64,000 nt of DNA, taken from Lethocerus indicus. Its lineage: Eukaryota; Arthropoda; Insecta; Hemiptera; Belostomatidae. Made by a program: the position numbers and the translations under genes. The notes beneath the pieces were generated by a model, which made no database searches, was not told the DNA's origin, and was given only the letters and a program-made list of their open reading frames with translations. Of this stretch, positions 11,701-23,060 are shown piece after piece. Positions within the stretch are counted from its first letter, which is position 1. Every line of letters starts with the position of its first letter. The DNA is taken from assembly GCA_019843655.1 (NCBI GenBank), contig JACDQD010000002.1, positions 7,822,585 to 7,886,584 on the forward strand, read 5' to 3'.

Positions 11701-13401
11701 TGAGTATATATAGTTAAATACATTAATGCAATATTGTATTTAGTTATACCAGTAGTATAGCAAGCTAATTCTATTATTTTAGCATGTTTGCATTATTAAA
11801 TATTTGCCCAGTACATAGTATGTGTACATTGCACGCATTGTGTCTGCAGTTCAAATCTGCCGTAGCCATGGATGTTATTTTGAAAGTTGGACAATAAAAC
11901 TTTCTGGTAGCAGTCACATACCATAACAACCAATGCATATTACAGGTTTTAAAAGAACAGCATCTACTAACAAAAAAAGTATGTATTTATATAAATATGG
12001 TGTATATCTTATATTGAAACAGGTAGAAGACACGATTAGTGATGATGTTGAATATGTCAATGGAGGAATGAAAAGGAAGTTGGATGATGATCCGGTCGAT
12101 GTCCCAATGGAAGAGAGATTGGGAAATTTGTGTATAGATTCCTCTGATGTTGGGACAACTAAAACAAGTCCCCACAACATGGCTCAGCTTCTTTTACAGG
12201 TTTGGCTTAAATTGGCTTAAATAGCTCTGTAATTCTTAAAACATTCTTTCGTTAAATTACTTGAGTTAAAAAAAATATCTATTTTCAGGGATTGGAAAGT
12301 AAAGATAAAACAATTTTGGAATCTGTGCTGTTTCGGAAGGATCCACAGGTCATATCCGAAACTGTTTCAAGGTTACCCCTACATGCACTCAGTCCACTTA
12401 TTAAGGAACTTACCAACATGGTTCAAGGAAGAACTGTTGTGTCAGTATGACTTAACATAAATTTGTTGCATATTTTTGTCTATTTTTCACTTCTGTAACA
12501 ATTATGAGGTATGGAAATTGAATCTTGGGATACTTATATATATTGGGATGTATTTTCATTTTCTAAGACTTAAATCTGCAATAAAACATTTGGGAGTGTA
12601 CACATGTACGCTAAACTAAGAAGTTAAGCTTTGTTGATCTAGACCTTCAAAATTCATGATAGAGTTTTGAGTTTTAGAATTCTGCACGTTGTAGAACTGA
12701 GACATGTTCTACCATTTCGACATAAGAAATGAAAATAAGGCTGAAACTCTTTTGAAAATAATCGTGGCCAAAGGTGAAAGCATCAGGTCTGAGGATATAA
12801 GAATTTAACACATATTACTTTTGTCCAACAGGAGTTTCCTTGCTACTGCGTGGTTGAAGTGCGTCTTAGCTACCCATGCTGCTTATTTGTTGTCAGACCA
12901 ACAGACATGCAGCAGTCTTAGTAATTTACACAGTTTAATGGAATCAAGATTGTTGGTTTTACCTCCTTTGACCAGTCTATCAGGTCGACTTGATCTCCTA
13001 CTGCACCAGCTACAGGAAACACCTAAACAAAATGTTATTGGCACTGATGCTCTGGTTGTCTATCAAGATGAAGGTATGCATATAACATTTTAGTATTTAA
13101 TATAAATGGGACTGGAAGTTCATATAGTATGTGAAGTTTACTGTTTCTTTCCTTTAGTATATGATGTACAATGCAGATTTTGCTGAGTTAAAATTCAAAT
13201 ATTGCATGAGAAATTGTTTAAATAACATTTATACAATTTATAATTTATTATTGTATACATCAATTTTTTTCTTATTCAGATTCTTCAGATGATGCAAAAA
13301 GTAGTATGCTGGGGGGTGATGGTGGAAGTGAATCTGAGGACCGATGGGAAGAGTTATCTGCAGATGAAATTGGTTCTGATGAAGTGACTTTTTCAGGTTA
13401 A
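8772..13401 (+). CDS. Wdr43: WDR43 / UTP5 homologue, small-subunit processome (t-UTP) protein
   Basis: WDR43 (yeast Utp5) is a nucleolar t-UTP component needed for pre-rRNA transcription and 18S processing. Eleven exons: 8772-8951, 9039-9280, 10003-10227, 10312-10467, 10731-10896, 11515-11592, 11946-11978, 12023-12199, 12289-12440, 12832-13073 and 13280-13401. All phases close, for about 590 residues (human is about 677). WD repeats fill residues 1-350. Family matches include [43 protein letters not shown] and [28 protein letters not shown] precedes the Utp12 domain (about 415-530), which has [39 protein letters not shown] and LHSLMESR. The C-terminus is a short Asp/Glu/Ser tail (545-590), much shorter than the vertebrate acidic tail. 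The start matches the family N-terminus, which begins at the first WD strand. Confidence 0.95.
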
Positions 13402-13544
13402 ATCAATCTTTATTGTATATTACGAAAATTTATTAATAAATATTGAAAAAAGTCACATTTTTATTATTTGTTACCTTTTAATATTAATAATAGACGTAAA
13501 ATACTGTTTCTGTTCGTAAGTGACTGTTTCTATACATACATTTT

Positions 13545-13550
13545 AATAAA
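13545..13550 (+). terminator. Candidate polyadenylation signal for WDR43
   Basis: First clear AATAAA hexamer after the WDR43 stop, about 145 nt downstream. A second one follows at 13630-13635. Either could be used; transcript data would decide. Confidence 0.4.
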
Positions 13551-14800
13551 AGAGAAAACAAATTTATTTTTGATGATGTCTACATTTTTGCAGTTTTGTA
13601 CAAAATTATACAAGATGTTCAAGTTTTATAATAAACTATGTTAAACTATAATTGTAATTATAAACCATTTTTGCTGTGTAATTTGTAATACTGGTCTAGA
13701 TTGATAGTCACATTTCCACAGAGTAATTGATTATTTGTGGAATTTTACTTGTTTTTATGTAATGTAATGTAATGTCCACTAGTTTAATTTTATTATAAAT
13801 TGTTTTTTTATTAATTGATATTTTAAAAATCTTAGTGTAATAATAGTATTTAGAATACCAGAGGGAATCAGATATGTCATGCAGTCTGTTAAATTTTTCA
13901 GTTAGGAGAATCTTGTTATTTTAAATTATTTGAGTTACTTTCCTTTCATATCATCATTATTGTAGCTATTTTTTAAATTGAGTAATTGAAACAATTCATG
14001 TTTCATTCTGTACAGATTGTATTTTAACAGTAATTTCATGTGCGGGTTTGAAAAATGTACATAACTACTTATAATATAATGCTATTTTCCACTTAGTATT
14101 TATTTCACTTTCTCCATATTTCTGTGAATGTAGCATGAATTTATACAGTAAAAATGAATTTTTGCATGAAAAATATGTTTTTTAAGATGAGTATTTAGTG
14201 CAATGTCTAATGAACAATAATGTGATATTGTTGAAGTGTTCTAAATTTATTTACTTCTAAGTGCAATTGGTGGAAAAAAATCTTTTATGGAATATGATAA
14301 GTTAACTAATAACCTTTCATTAATTATATTTTGTGAAAATAGAACCTAAAAAAAGTGGAAATTGTTTTCAGAAGGATGTCTGGTGAAGGTTTCATTTTAA
14401 ACTACTGAATGCATTCTGATAGGAAAATTAATTTAATATTTATATTTTATTTTATTAGTTTTATTTTGTATTTTAATGGTATTTGAAATTCCAATTATAT
14501 TTCACAAGATTATATAACAGAGGCAATGTGGGGAAAAAATAACACATATTATAAATGTAGGGATATTTTACTGCACAGGGGAAACATTTATAATATATTG
14601 CATGAAGAATCCAAATAAATTATAAAAGGTAATCATTTTATTAAGCTAAACTATTTTTATTATAAAAATGTTTAAATATTTATTTACTTATTAAATATTT
14701 TTAACATTTATAAAAATAATTTTACTCCAGAAGAAAGGTTTTTGATTTTAATGTTGTTTTATTTTGTAAGCAATCAAGTGCTGTAAGGATTGCATTACAT

Positions 14801-14856
14801 TACTGACAGTATGCTACTGACGATGGCGGGTAACTCATACCACCGGTCTAGCATAG
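14801..14856 (-). mobile_element. Fold-back element, single-arm copy
   Basis: Read on the minus strand, this stretch runs TGCTAGACCGG, then CGCCATCGTCAGTAGCATAC, then TGTCAGTA. It matches base by base the left arm of the 36.35-kb fold-back element (CTAGACCGG, CGTCATCGTCAGTAGCATAC, GGTCAGTA). The piece between the two core blocks has diverged. No opposite arm is visible nearby, so this is a solo or decayed copy. It encodes nothing. Confidence 0.6.
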
Positions 14857-16808
14857 ATCCCCAACTAAGCCCTGATATTCCAAAACCTCTTAAGCCCACA
14901 AAGATATACAACTACTACTTATAATTTTGCAAATTGAAAAATAGTGTGAATGTAGTAAAAATAATCATATTTGTTGGTAAAAATGACTATGTGATGAGTG
15001 GATACAGAAAAAGCTCACGAGTGTTGAAATAATTTTTATGTATTGGAAAGTAGGTGAAAGGCTGAATAATTGCTGGCATTTATAATTTAATCGTTTCGTA
15101 AATGAACATGCCTTCTTCAATCGCCAAACGTAATTAATTATACAAAAGCTATCGGTTAGGGGATCAACAGTGTATAATTAAATGTATGTAGTTTTAATCA
15201 AACGTATTACTAAATTCCCTTCTCATCATAGATTATTTATACATAGGTTTAATTAAAGATTTATATACCTCTCGGTATAGTCTTATCATAAGACGTTTTT
15301 TGACCTCTTGTCAGAGTGAGTATCAATAAGTGGCTGACTAACTGGAAGAAGTAGTTTGCGAGAACCAAGCCTCCTCTCCTCCGCTTTATGGCGTTATAAC
15401 AGTCTGGTCACGTGTGCGGAATCATCATTCATCATTTCTTATGTTATTCTCTATATACGCCAAGAAACATCCTCAGGTTATAATAAACGGCAAATATTTC
15501 CTAGTGAAAAGTTAGAATTGGGCATTTGTAAGTATATTATTATTTATTGAATTTCTTAATACTGGAATATTCGTGGCTCATTTTAATGTCTAGAAGAAAA
15601 AGAAGGATTTATGTATTTTATGTAGAGTTCAAATGGATTTTTAATATTTAACGTCGGGGTTTCGTATCAGTAATAAACAATTTTGAAATAACTAAAGAAA
15701 CTATCGAAGGGTACTAAGTTGCGGCCACTGCAATATGCAATGTCCAGCGGTTCATTTGGATTAAGGTTTATTGTGTTGTATGATTAATGAAAGCTTTTAC
15801 ATTCAATGGTAATGGATTACATTTTTATTAAAAGCCGAATATTATTTAATTTATATTGCTCAAGTTAATTGTGGGAATTGGGGGTTACGTGAGGATTAGG
15901 TATTTTACATTTTACGCGATTTTCTATTTAGTCTCACGCTTATTTCATCTTAGGGATGACAGGAAGGATGGCTCCTCGCCATCGCCAGAATTATAACGGT
16001 AGTAATTCAGTCGGGTCAGCATACTATCAGACTATCCTGTCTCAGTATGTTTTACCTGCACCCGATATTGCTAAGAACCTGCACAAACTATGTCACCAAT
16101 AGTTGATACTTGACGAGGGTAGTAATCGTCGTTGTCGCTTGAGACCGGACAAGTGTGAGGACGCAGACAATTGCACTGCCACGATATTGCTTTTTGTTTT
16201 TTACAAAAAAAAACAGCCTTTATAAATATGACGTTGTGTATAGCCCTGACGTTATGTTTTATAGCCTTAAAATAAATAACTGTTGTAGTGGCGGCAAACA
16301 ATGATGCGAGCGAATGATAAAGTCAGAATAGTTACAATCTGAACCGAGGTTAGCTTATTAACTAACTCGAGTTAGTTATACTAAATCAAAAAATTTTCTC
16401 TTAATATCAATCACAGGTTAACAGGCAGAACAGTAAAATCACTATTCTTTTAAAATTAGACATTACCAGAAGGAATTTGATTGTACTTATAAATTTAGGA
16501 AAATATCCGGGCTTTTCGACAGGATTTAAGTTGTCCACATTTGAAATATTTTAATACATTCTGGGTAGTATTCAATGCACTGTCGAGTGTAATTGGATTT
16601 CACAAGGTGATAAGTACAAAGTAATATGTATGACAGTAGTCAGGAACTCATTTAATATCGCGGTCGCCTATTGCGGTTTACTAAGAAATATGTAATATGT
16701 TTTCATTAATGCTCAAATCTAGTTCGAAATTGTTATTACTTTATTAGATTGTTTGCTAGTTAATGTAGTTAACAATGCATAATTCATAAATACCCGTTAT
16801 TATTACCC

Positions 16809-16885
<77 letters not shown>
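16809..16885. repeat. Compound (TG)n(TA)n microsatellite
   Basis: About 24 bp of TG repeats run directly into about 54 bp of TA repeats, roughly 150-200 bp before the GC-rich promoter-like block. Alternating purine-pyrimidine tracts of this kind can adopt Z-DNA or cruciform structures, but no function is implied. Confidence 0.95.
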
Positions 16886-16889
<4 letters not shown>

Positions 16890-17039
16890 AGAACCAAAAA
16901 TACCAACGAGACTCTAAAGTAATTCTCAGGAAAACGCTAAGCAAGTATAAACGAAATTCTGTTTTAAAATTGGTTTTTTAAATTCGTCTCATAGTTTTCA
17001 AATTAGAGTTTGAGCTCTCAATATTATCCGGTACCATAG

Positions 17040-17699
17040 CGACGGCGTCAGAATTGAAAGCGATCGGAGCTGTTTACGATTCGTCGGAATTTATTCAAAC
17101 CGGGCGACTCCTTTAGTGGACGTTCAATTTTCGGCTGGCGGCCATATCTTCGTGGAGGAGTTTAGACGATGTTCTATCAGTTGGATCATTAACGTTTAGG
17201 GAGCGGGCTCCGTAAGGCCGAAGACTGGGTCCTCTCTCTAAGAGAAAGTGTCACTTTAAAATCGTGGCCGGGAAAGTGGGGTTGAGGCTAGCGTAGTATC
17301 GGTTACAAAGTGCGGGAGGGAAGGGCGTTTGGGGAGCCGGGATTTTGTAAGGGGAACTAAGATAGGAGGGGTAGCCGGCCGAGGGGTCGATATAGTGTGG
17401 GAGATAATGAGGGTGGGGGAGAGAGGGTGGGTCGCCTAGCAACGGGCCAGCCTTTAGCCGGCAGTCTCTCTCCGGCGGTTGGGCCCTCACTCACTCCCCC
17501 CGTGCACTTCGGCCCCGCCGTCACTCTCTCATCTCATCGCTCCCACTCACTCTCTCTCTCTCTCTCTCTCTCTCGCCTCCTCCGACCTCTCTCTCGTATG
17601 TCAACCTTCGATGCGTAGCATTCGGTGTACCAGCCCCAGTGAAGAGTGGACCGCTAGCTCCGTGTGATGTGACCGGGGTTCTCCCGTAATGCGCGTGCC
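17040..17699 (+). promoter_or_regulatory. CpG-rich promoter and 5' leader of the signal-peptide exon
   Basis: Composition rises abruptly from AT-rich to GC/CpG-rich at about 17.04 kb and stays so up to the signal-peptide ATG. The block holds a CT tract (GAGA-factor type on the other strand) at 17551-17574 and GA/CT-rich patches. There is no TATA box at an obvious spacing, as is common for broad animal promoters. Within the leader are a 7-codon uORF (17598-17618), an ATGTGA start-stop element (17667-17672) and an ATG at 17689 in another frame. A transcription start cannot be placed from sequence alone. Confidence 0.5.
17551..17574. repeat. (TC)n tract in the promoter-like block
   Basis: Twenty-four bases of uninterrupted TC, read as GA on the minus strand. 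GA/CT tracts near starts of insect developmental genes bind GAGA factor; that role is inferred here. Confidence 0.85.
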
Positions 17700-17760
17700 A
17701 TGGGCCTTAGGTCCTTTTTGGCGGCCTTTCTCCTGTCGACCGCTCTCACCGTCGCACCGA
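17700..17760 (+). CDS. First coding exon of an unidentified secreted or membrane protein (signal peptide)
   Basis: The exon begins at an ATG in a near-ideal context (GCCATGG). It encodes MGLRSFLAAFLLSTALTVAP, then one base of a split codon, and stops at a consensus donor (CGA|GTAAGT). The peptide has a short n-region with one Arg and a hydrophobic core from Phe6 to Ala19 with small residues near the end, the classical signal-peptide shape. A phase-1 intron directly after a signal peptide is common in genes for cell-surface proteins with immunoglobulin, FN3 or similar modules; that is family knowledge, not proof. Without splicing, the frame stops within about 36 nt. I find no downstream exon in the window, so the gene cannot be named. 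The reading depends on composition, Kozak, peptide shape and donor agreeing. Confidence 0.55.
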
Positions 17761-18504
17761 GTAAGTACACTTTTAAACCGCTTTTCTCTACCTTATAGGA
17801 TCAGATTTTTGGATATCGATTCCTCCGGCTCGATACGGGAAATCGCCTGCAGTTTCCAGACCGCCTTCCGGGTGACCGTACCGACGTGGATGTCCGTTCC
17901 TAGGACGGAGCCCGCTTATGTCTTCGTTCCCCGATTTACGGCTGACCGTTTAACAAAACCCGCCTATCCGATCGTGCCGTTGAAATCTTATTCGGCCTAC
18001 TCTTGTTTGTAAAATAATTATTCGGCGAGTGCGGCTTAACGTCTTCCCTTTGAGACTTGAGCGGTTCTATCGCCGTTTTGCTCCGGCCGATAATATGGAA
18101 TTGACTACAACTTTGGATATTACGACGAACTCGAATATTATATTTCATTTGTTCTAGAGTTTTATCTTACGAGTAGATGAATTCAGAAATTGATTATCGT
18201 TTTCGTTAGCAGTTTTTCTGTATAATGATTGATAGTACCGATTCATGAAGCTTTTGGAATGTCTGACATCTGTTAAAACCGATTCTGGTGGAATTGCCAG
18301 ATATAAGATCGAAAGAAAACTGTACATCCGAATTTATAATTTACCTATTTATTTTGCTGCTTCCGGTAACAGAGTTCTTTATATACATATAAATATACAA
18401 ACATGGTACACCTATGGCACATAGCTACCATTTTATACTGTTATTCTATTCTTAGTTATTTATTTATTTCTGACTTAAAAAAAAGTCATATTTGATATCT
18501 CAGT

Positions 18505-18506
<2 letters not shown>

Positions 18507-18555
<49 letters not shown>
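18507..18555. repeat. (TA)n microsatellite
   Basis: About 49 bp of uninterrupted TA, some 750 bp downstream of the signal-peptide exon donor. Confidence 0.95.
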
Positions 18556-18557
<2 letters not shown>

Positions 18558-18841
18558 CTTTTATATTTATGTTAATGATTAAATTAATGTACTTTTCTCA
18601 AAAAAAGACAAGTCGCGTATTTTCCGTAAAAAGGTTGCAAAAAATAATATGAAATAAAATCATAGTGTCTTCACTCATTGATTTATGAAGCGGGAATAGT
18701 TTTGTCTATTTTGATATATGGAAACAGTTCCAGAATAAAACGGGTTTACATTTGTTTTACATTTATTGGTTCATCTACTTTATTAATTAATAGTGGTGCT
18801 TAAATGTGTAGCGCTAGTTAGAATTGAATGTATATAAGACA

Positions 18842-18893
18842 TACGCGTAATATACGCGTAAATCTACTTACGAATACTGAACTTACGAATACT
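18842..18893. repeat. Short paired tandem repeats
   Basis: Two copies of TACGCGTAA about 11 bp apart are followed by two copies of ACTTACGAATACT 15 bp apart. The origin is not apparent. Confidence 0.6.
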
Positions 18894-20361
18894 TTACGAT
18901 TAACACAGGAGCATGCCAACCTTAACAGTCTGTTAAATCCTTAATGCATCATTGTATCTTATATTGTTAGTTTCGCAATTGCACGTTATACTGCCATTTA
19001 GATAAAATTACAAGACGGAAAGGCTTAGGAGACCTACGACACGAACTCGACTTTAGTGATGGTAAAGCTACACGAATTATGTGTTGCGGAAAATTGGAAG
19101 GTTCCGCATCATTCAGGTCCCATGGTTGAAATAACAGCGGGATGTATTTCAGCCACCCCTTTCGTACCGGCATAATTTCAGCCTGTTCTAGACTGTTGTT
19201 GCACTATTGTTAACATTTAACTTGGAACCAAAGTATTTCAAAGTTGGTCTTCAGAACTGGCGTTGAACCGGGGAAGAAGAATTATAGAAATATAGTTAAA
19301 AAATGGCGCGAATAATTCTAAGATATAAAATGATCTCGAGGATAGGGCCGTAGGAGGAGGGCCGGGAGACAGCGCTCTGTTTTATTTGGTTTTTGGGTAA
19401 TCCCGGCAAAAAAAGCAGCGTCCGCCCCCCACGTGTTGGTTGAATCGCCGGCCGCAAACGCCTATCCCATTTAATCCTCTTTGATATATGTATATGTATA
19501 CGCGCCCTACATCCCACCCGCACATCCACAACCGCCTACCACACAATCCAAATATAAAAATGTAACTTAATTGTGAAGCAGTTTTCATGGCTACGCTCGC
19601 GTTTGTTGCTTAAAAACGATAGTAAATTTTAATATTCAAATCTTACGATATATATTTAAATCATATTTCGGACAGATATCGAAAAAGGGACGCATTCCCG
19701 GTTAAAGGGATTTATTAGTTAACTGAATTCGAGATAACTCTTTCTAAGACGAGAGGTTTTAAAGATGGCCAAAATGAGCGGAATACATGGAGTAACCTAT
19801 TGGTTATATTCTACGCGTAATTAAAACCCATTCGTTAGAGTATGAAAAGGAGATTTACAAGTTCGATAATGGAGCTGAGAGGACCCGGTCTTTATTGTAT
19901 TTTGATCCACAGATTTCCCTAGAATGGGCTGCAAAATTAAAAAAGCTCCGCGGAGGGTCCCTTTTTGTTATGTAAAATGGTCCGGGGAATCGTTTGTTTT
20001 TCTTTTAATTCTCTTCATTGCCGAACCGACTTTTAGTTTTGCCAGTTTGTTCTTTAAAAAACCTAATTTTCCTCCTTTCGAGTTTAGCATAAAACTAGGA
20101 ATTATAGTTGCGCGGATTGTACGAGGCCGCAACTAGAGAAGGAACAACCTTGGTATTTCCTTTCGGTTATTGTTCTTTCTAACTTAATTGAAATACTTGG
20201 ACTTATCCGAGCAAAGACCACGTAAGTTGCAACAATGGCTCGACAATAGCGTCCACAATTGAGGTACACCAATTTCTATTATTGGCTGGGTTCGGAACTT
20301 CTACTTTCCCTCATAGACGAAGTGACCTAAAGTGACTTTCGACAGCGTAAGTTTAGCATTG

Positions 20362-20362
<1 letters not shown>

Positions 20363-20403
<41 letters not shown>
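20363..20403. repeat. (TA)n microsatellite
   Basis: About 41 bp of TA repeats in the intron-like tract; the 66-codon open frame over it on the minus strand is an artefact. Confidence 0.95.
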
Positions 20404-20405
<2 letters not shown>

Positions 20406-22670
20406 AACCAAAATTGTATTTAAATGTCGTTAATAAATCGCTCGAAAGTCTTAGGAGTATCAAATACCTAAGATGATGAACCAAATATATAATATTATCA
20501 GTGTTCACATAGACTTTATGCGTTAGTCTAGGCATATCGGCATCGGGTACAATTGCGTGCAAATAAATTCCGTAAAAAAAGTGTTACTTAGGTAAACTGT
20601 AAAAGGTTTAGAAAATTCAATTTTAAATCCGGAAATTCATAAAATCAACTCAAGTCCCCTGACGGTCAAATCAAGTTTTGCCATCGCCTTTCCCTCCTGT
20701 TCTACCTGTCTTTTTTGTTTATTTAATATTTCTATTTAATATTCGAGTTTATATGAATAATTGATATTAAACATATCTGCACAATGTGAATGTAACGTTG
20801 AATGACAAGTCCGGCCGATCACTTTTTCCTTTAGGGTTTATGTCTTTATGATAAAGTCCAGACGAGTGTCGGGCAGACATGAGAATTGCGAACATTCGAA
20901 TGAATAAATCTCCCCAACTGTTGTACGCAGGCCATGATAATGGGCGCTTTGTTCGCCTTAAATCTAATCAAAAATATCAGCGTGGGAAGATTTAATGCGA
21001 ATGTCGATACGGTGCATTGCCGTTCTCAGATTTTATCAAAAATTCGCGATATTTTTTTTTCAGCGTTGATACTGGAACGGACAAACGGTGCGTGCGTTGG
21101 CGATAGATGGTCATTAAGGTAAAATGATGCGTTATTGTCACATTACGGTGTCTGGGGGACTAATGGGAAAGCGGTAGCATTACTAGGGCCCGCCCGACAT
21201 CCCGTAATGGTAATATAGAGGATTAACAAGCGACGTCCAACTATGAAAGTAATTTCGCTCTCGCAATATTAGATTTGGCAGTAGTGAGTTGCCACCCATT
21301 TCACCCCCCAGATTAATAGAATTTAACTTGAGTGTACTGCTTTTAGTGGTTTGCCGATTTCGTTTAAATGAACAATTTACGGCCGTTAAGTTGACTCCGC
21401 CGGAACTATTATTTTATCACTAGTTTTGTATTAAAATATAAAATTCAAATATAACGCTTTATTGTCCTCTTTCGGGTCATCGTTCATAATCCGTAAAGGA
21501 CCAGCTAGGTTTTCTCACCATTGTTGTTCTCCTAGCAATCGGTTGATATTTTCTATTAGGGTGCCAACGAGGAATATCCCAAGATTATTCAAATATGCGA
21601 ATTCTCTGGATTACTTGTTCTGGAACAAACAACCGACTGAAACCTACAGATGTTGCGGCGGTAATTAAAATAAATAAAATTTTAGACGTTTGTCTTGATG
21701 TTCGCAAGGGTAACGTCTATAGTAACAATATAGTGCGGTTTTTAATACATTAATATTTTTCAGCTATTAGACAATGAAAACAGAGCAGCGACAGTGCATA
21801 CGTTGTACTTAATCTGCTGCCAACATGCGGATATAACCCACTTCATTACTAACGGAATTCTACCGACGACGGCGAAAAGCCGACCTATGGTAGGGGACCA
21901 AATAAGCGAGTGGAGATCTCACGAGTAATGGTTACAAATGGAATGTTGTTGTTTATGACTTTGAACACACATCACCGATTCTATATTAAAATTTGCACGG
22001 CGATCTACGCGGTATTTTAGAAAATGTCTGTTATCATTTGGAGTTTGCAGGAGGGGGAGTTGCATAGAGATTTGGTGAGCGGGCGTCGGCGGCCGATATT
22101 AAATTTGACACTGGCTATGATTAATAGAATTGGACCGTCTTTTAATCAAGCGGCTGTCTCGTTTAGACGTCTAATTTAGGACCATTAAAGTTTCAATTCA
22201 ATATTAGTTTAAATAAATATCAAAGGCCGCCGACCGACCGGTCTTCTTCCTTCCCACTCGGCAGTCCAATTTCATTTCTCAGTTTGCCTGTTGATCCCGC
22301 CTGCAATGAATAGCTCCAGATGGCGTCCTTTCAATTACCGACACAACAGAATCATTCCGCGATATTACAATTTTAATATAACGGTTAATAACAACTGGAT
22401 AGTATTCTGTTGCGCGACATATTTACTTGAACGAGACCATTCTGAACTCTACTCGTGTGTAATTATGCGTCCGATTGGTTCCTCAACTTAAATTTATTAA
22501 TATACGAAAATGTCATTATCGGCAGCTAATTTATTAAATTCGTAATTACGATTAATATCTTTGTATCGGCAAAGTTAACCTCTTAGCAATGGTCAATCCC
22601 AATACTTTTCTATTGCCTAAAACATTCGGTGAGATTTCGCCGCTATGTTTACCAACCCAGGACCTACAAC

Positions 22671-22690
22671 AATTGAAATATATTTCAATT
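22671..22690. repeat. Perfect 20-bp palindrome
   Basis: The sequence AATTGAAATATATTTCAATT equals its own reverse complement over all 20 bases. It could be a dimer-binding site or a cruciform-prone chance palindrome. Confidence 0.9.
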
Positions 22691-23029
22691 CGGGTCAATC
22701 TAAAATTCGCTTTAATAAACTGGCTGTATTTTCTCTGTAACATCATTTTTTTTGTTACCAAAAATGTTGCCAAAATGGAATAGCCAACTGGGAAATGTAA
22801 TTACCAGAAAATTGATTATAGGGGTTCAGACAGGTAAACGACACTTCAGAGAAATACCCGTCTCCCGAATTCTTCTTCGAGGGTTCCGGAATTCCTCTAC
22901 CTCTGGCTGACGGCAAACTTCTTACAGATTTAATTATTAATTACTACTATTATTAATCTTCACCGCTTGGCATTTATTAATATCATAGTTCAATTGAGAG
23001 GGACCTTCTCCAAAATACGTGCATCCTCG

Positions 23030-23060
23030 GCTGAATTATAATTACGGAGTTATAATTCGG
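23030..23060. repeat. Small inverted repeat
   Basis: CTGAATTATAA and TTATAATTCGG form an imperfect stem of about 10-11 bp around an 8-nt spacer. Confidence 0.7.

Larger units (their letters stand above)
13402..16808. other. AT-rich intergenic region downstream of WDR43
   Basis: The first part (to about 14.65 kb) is very AT-rich and may include WDR43 3' UTR. From about 14.8 kb composition becomes more balanced. It contains one half-copy of the fold-back element family (14801-14856). A faint possible trace of the same core (GGCTCCTCGCCATCGCCAG) lies near 15970-15988. Open frames here are short and unrecognisable; I see no gene. Confidence 0.6.

Noticed and set aside
11914..12180. 88-codon minus-strand frame antisense to WDR43 exon 8
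   Set aside because: A shadow of the well-supported plus-strand WDR43 exons.
17689..18012. 107-codon open frame starting 11 nt before the signal-peptide ATG
   Set aside because: Its ATG context is weaker, it lacks a signal peptide or known motif, and it runs through the consensus GTAAGT donor; the overlapping signal-peptide frame explains the region better.
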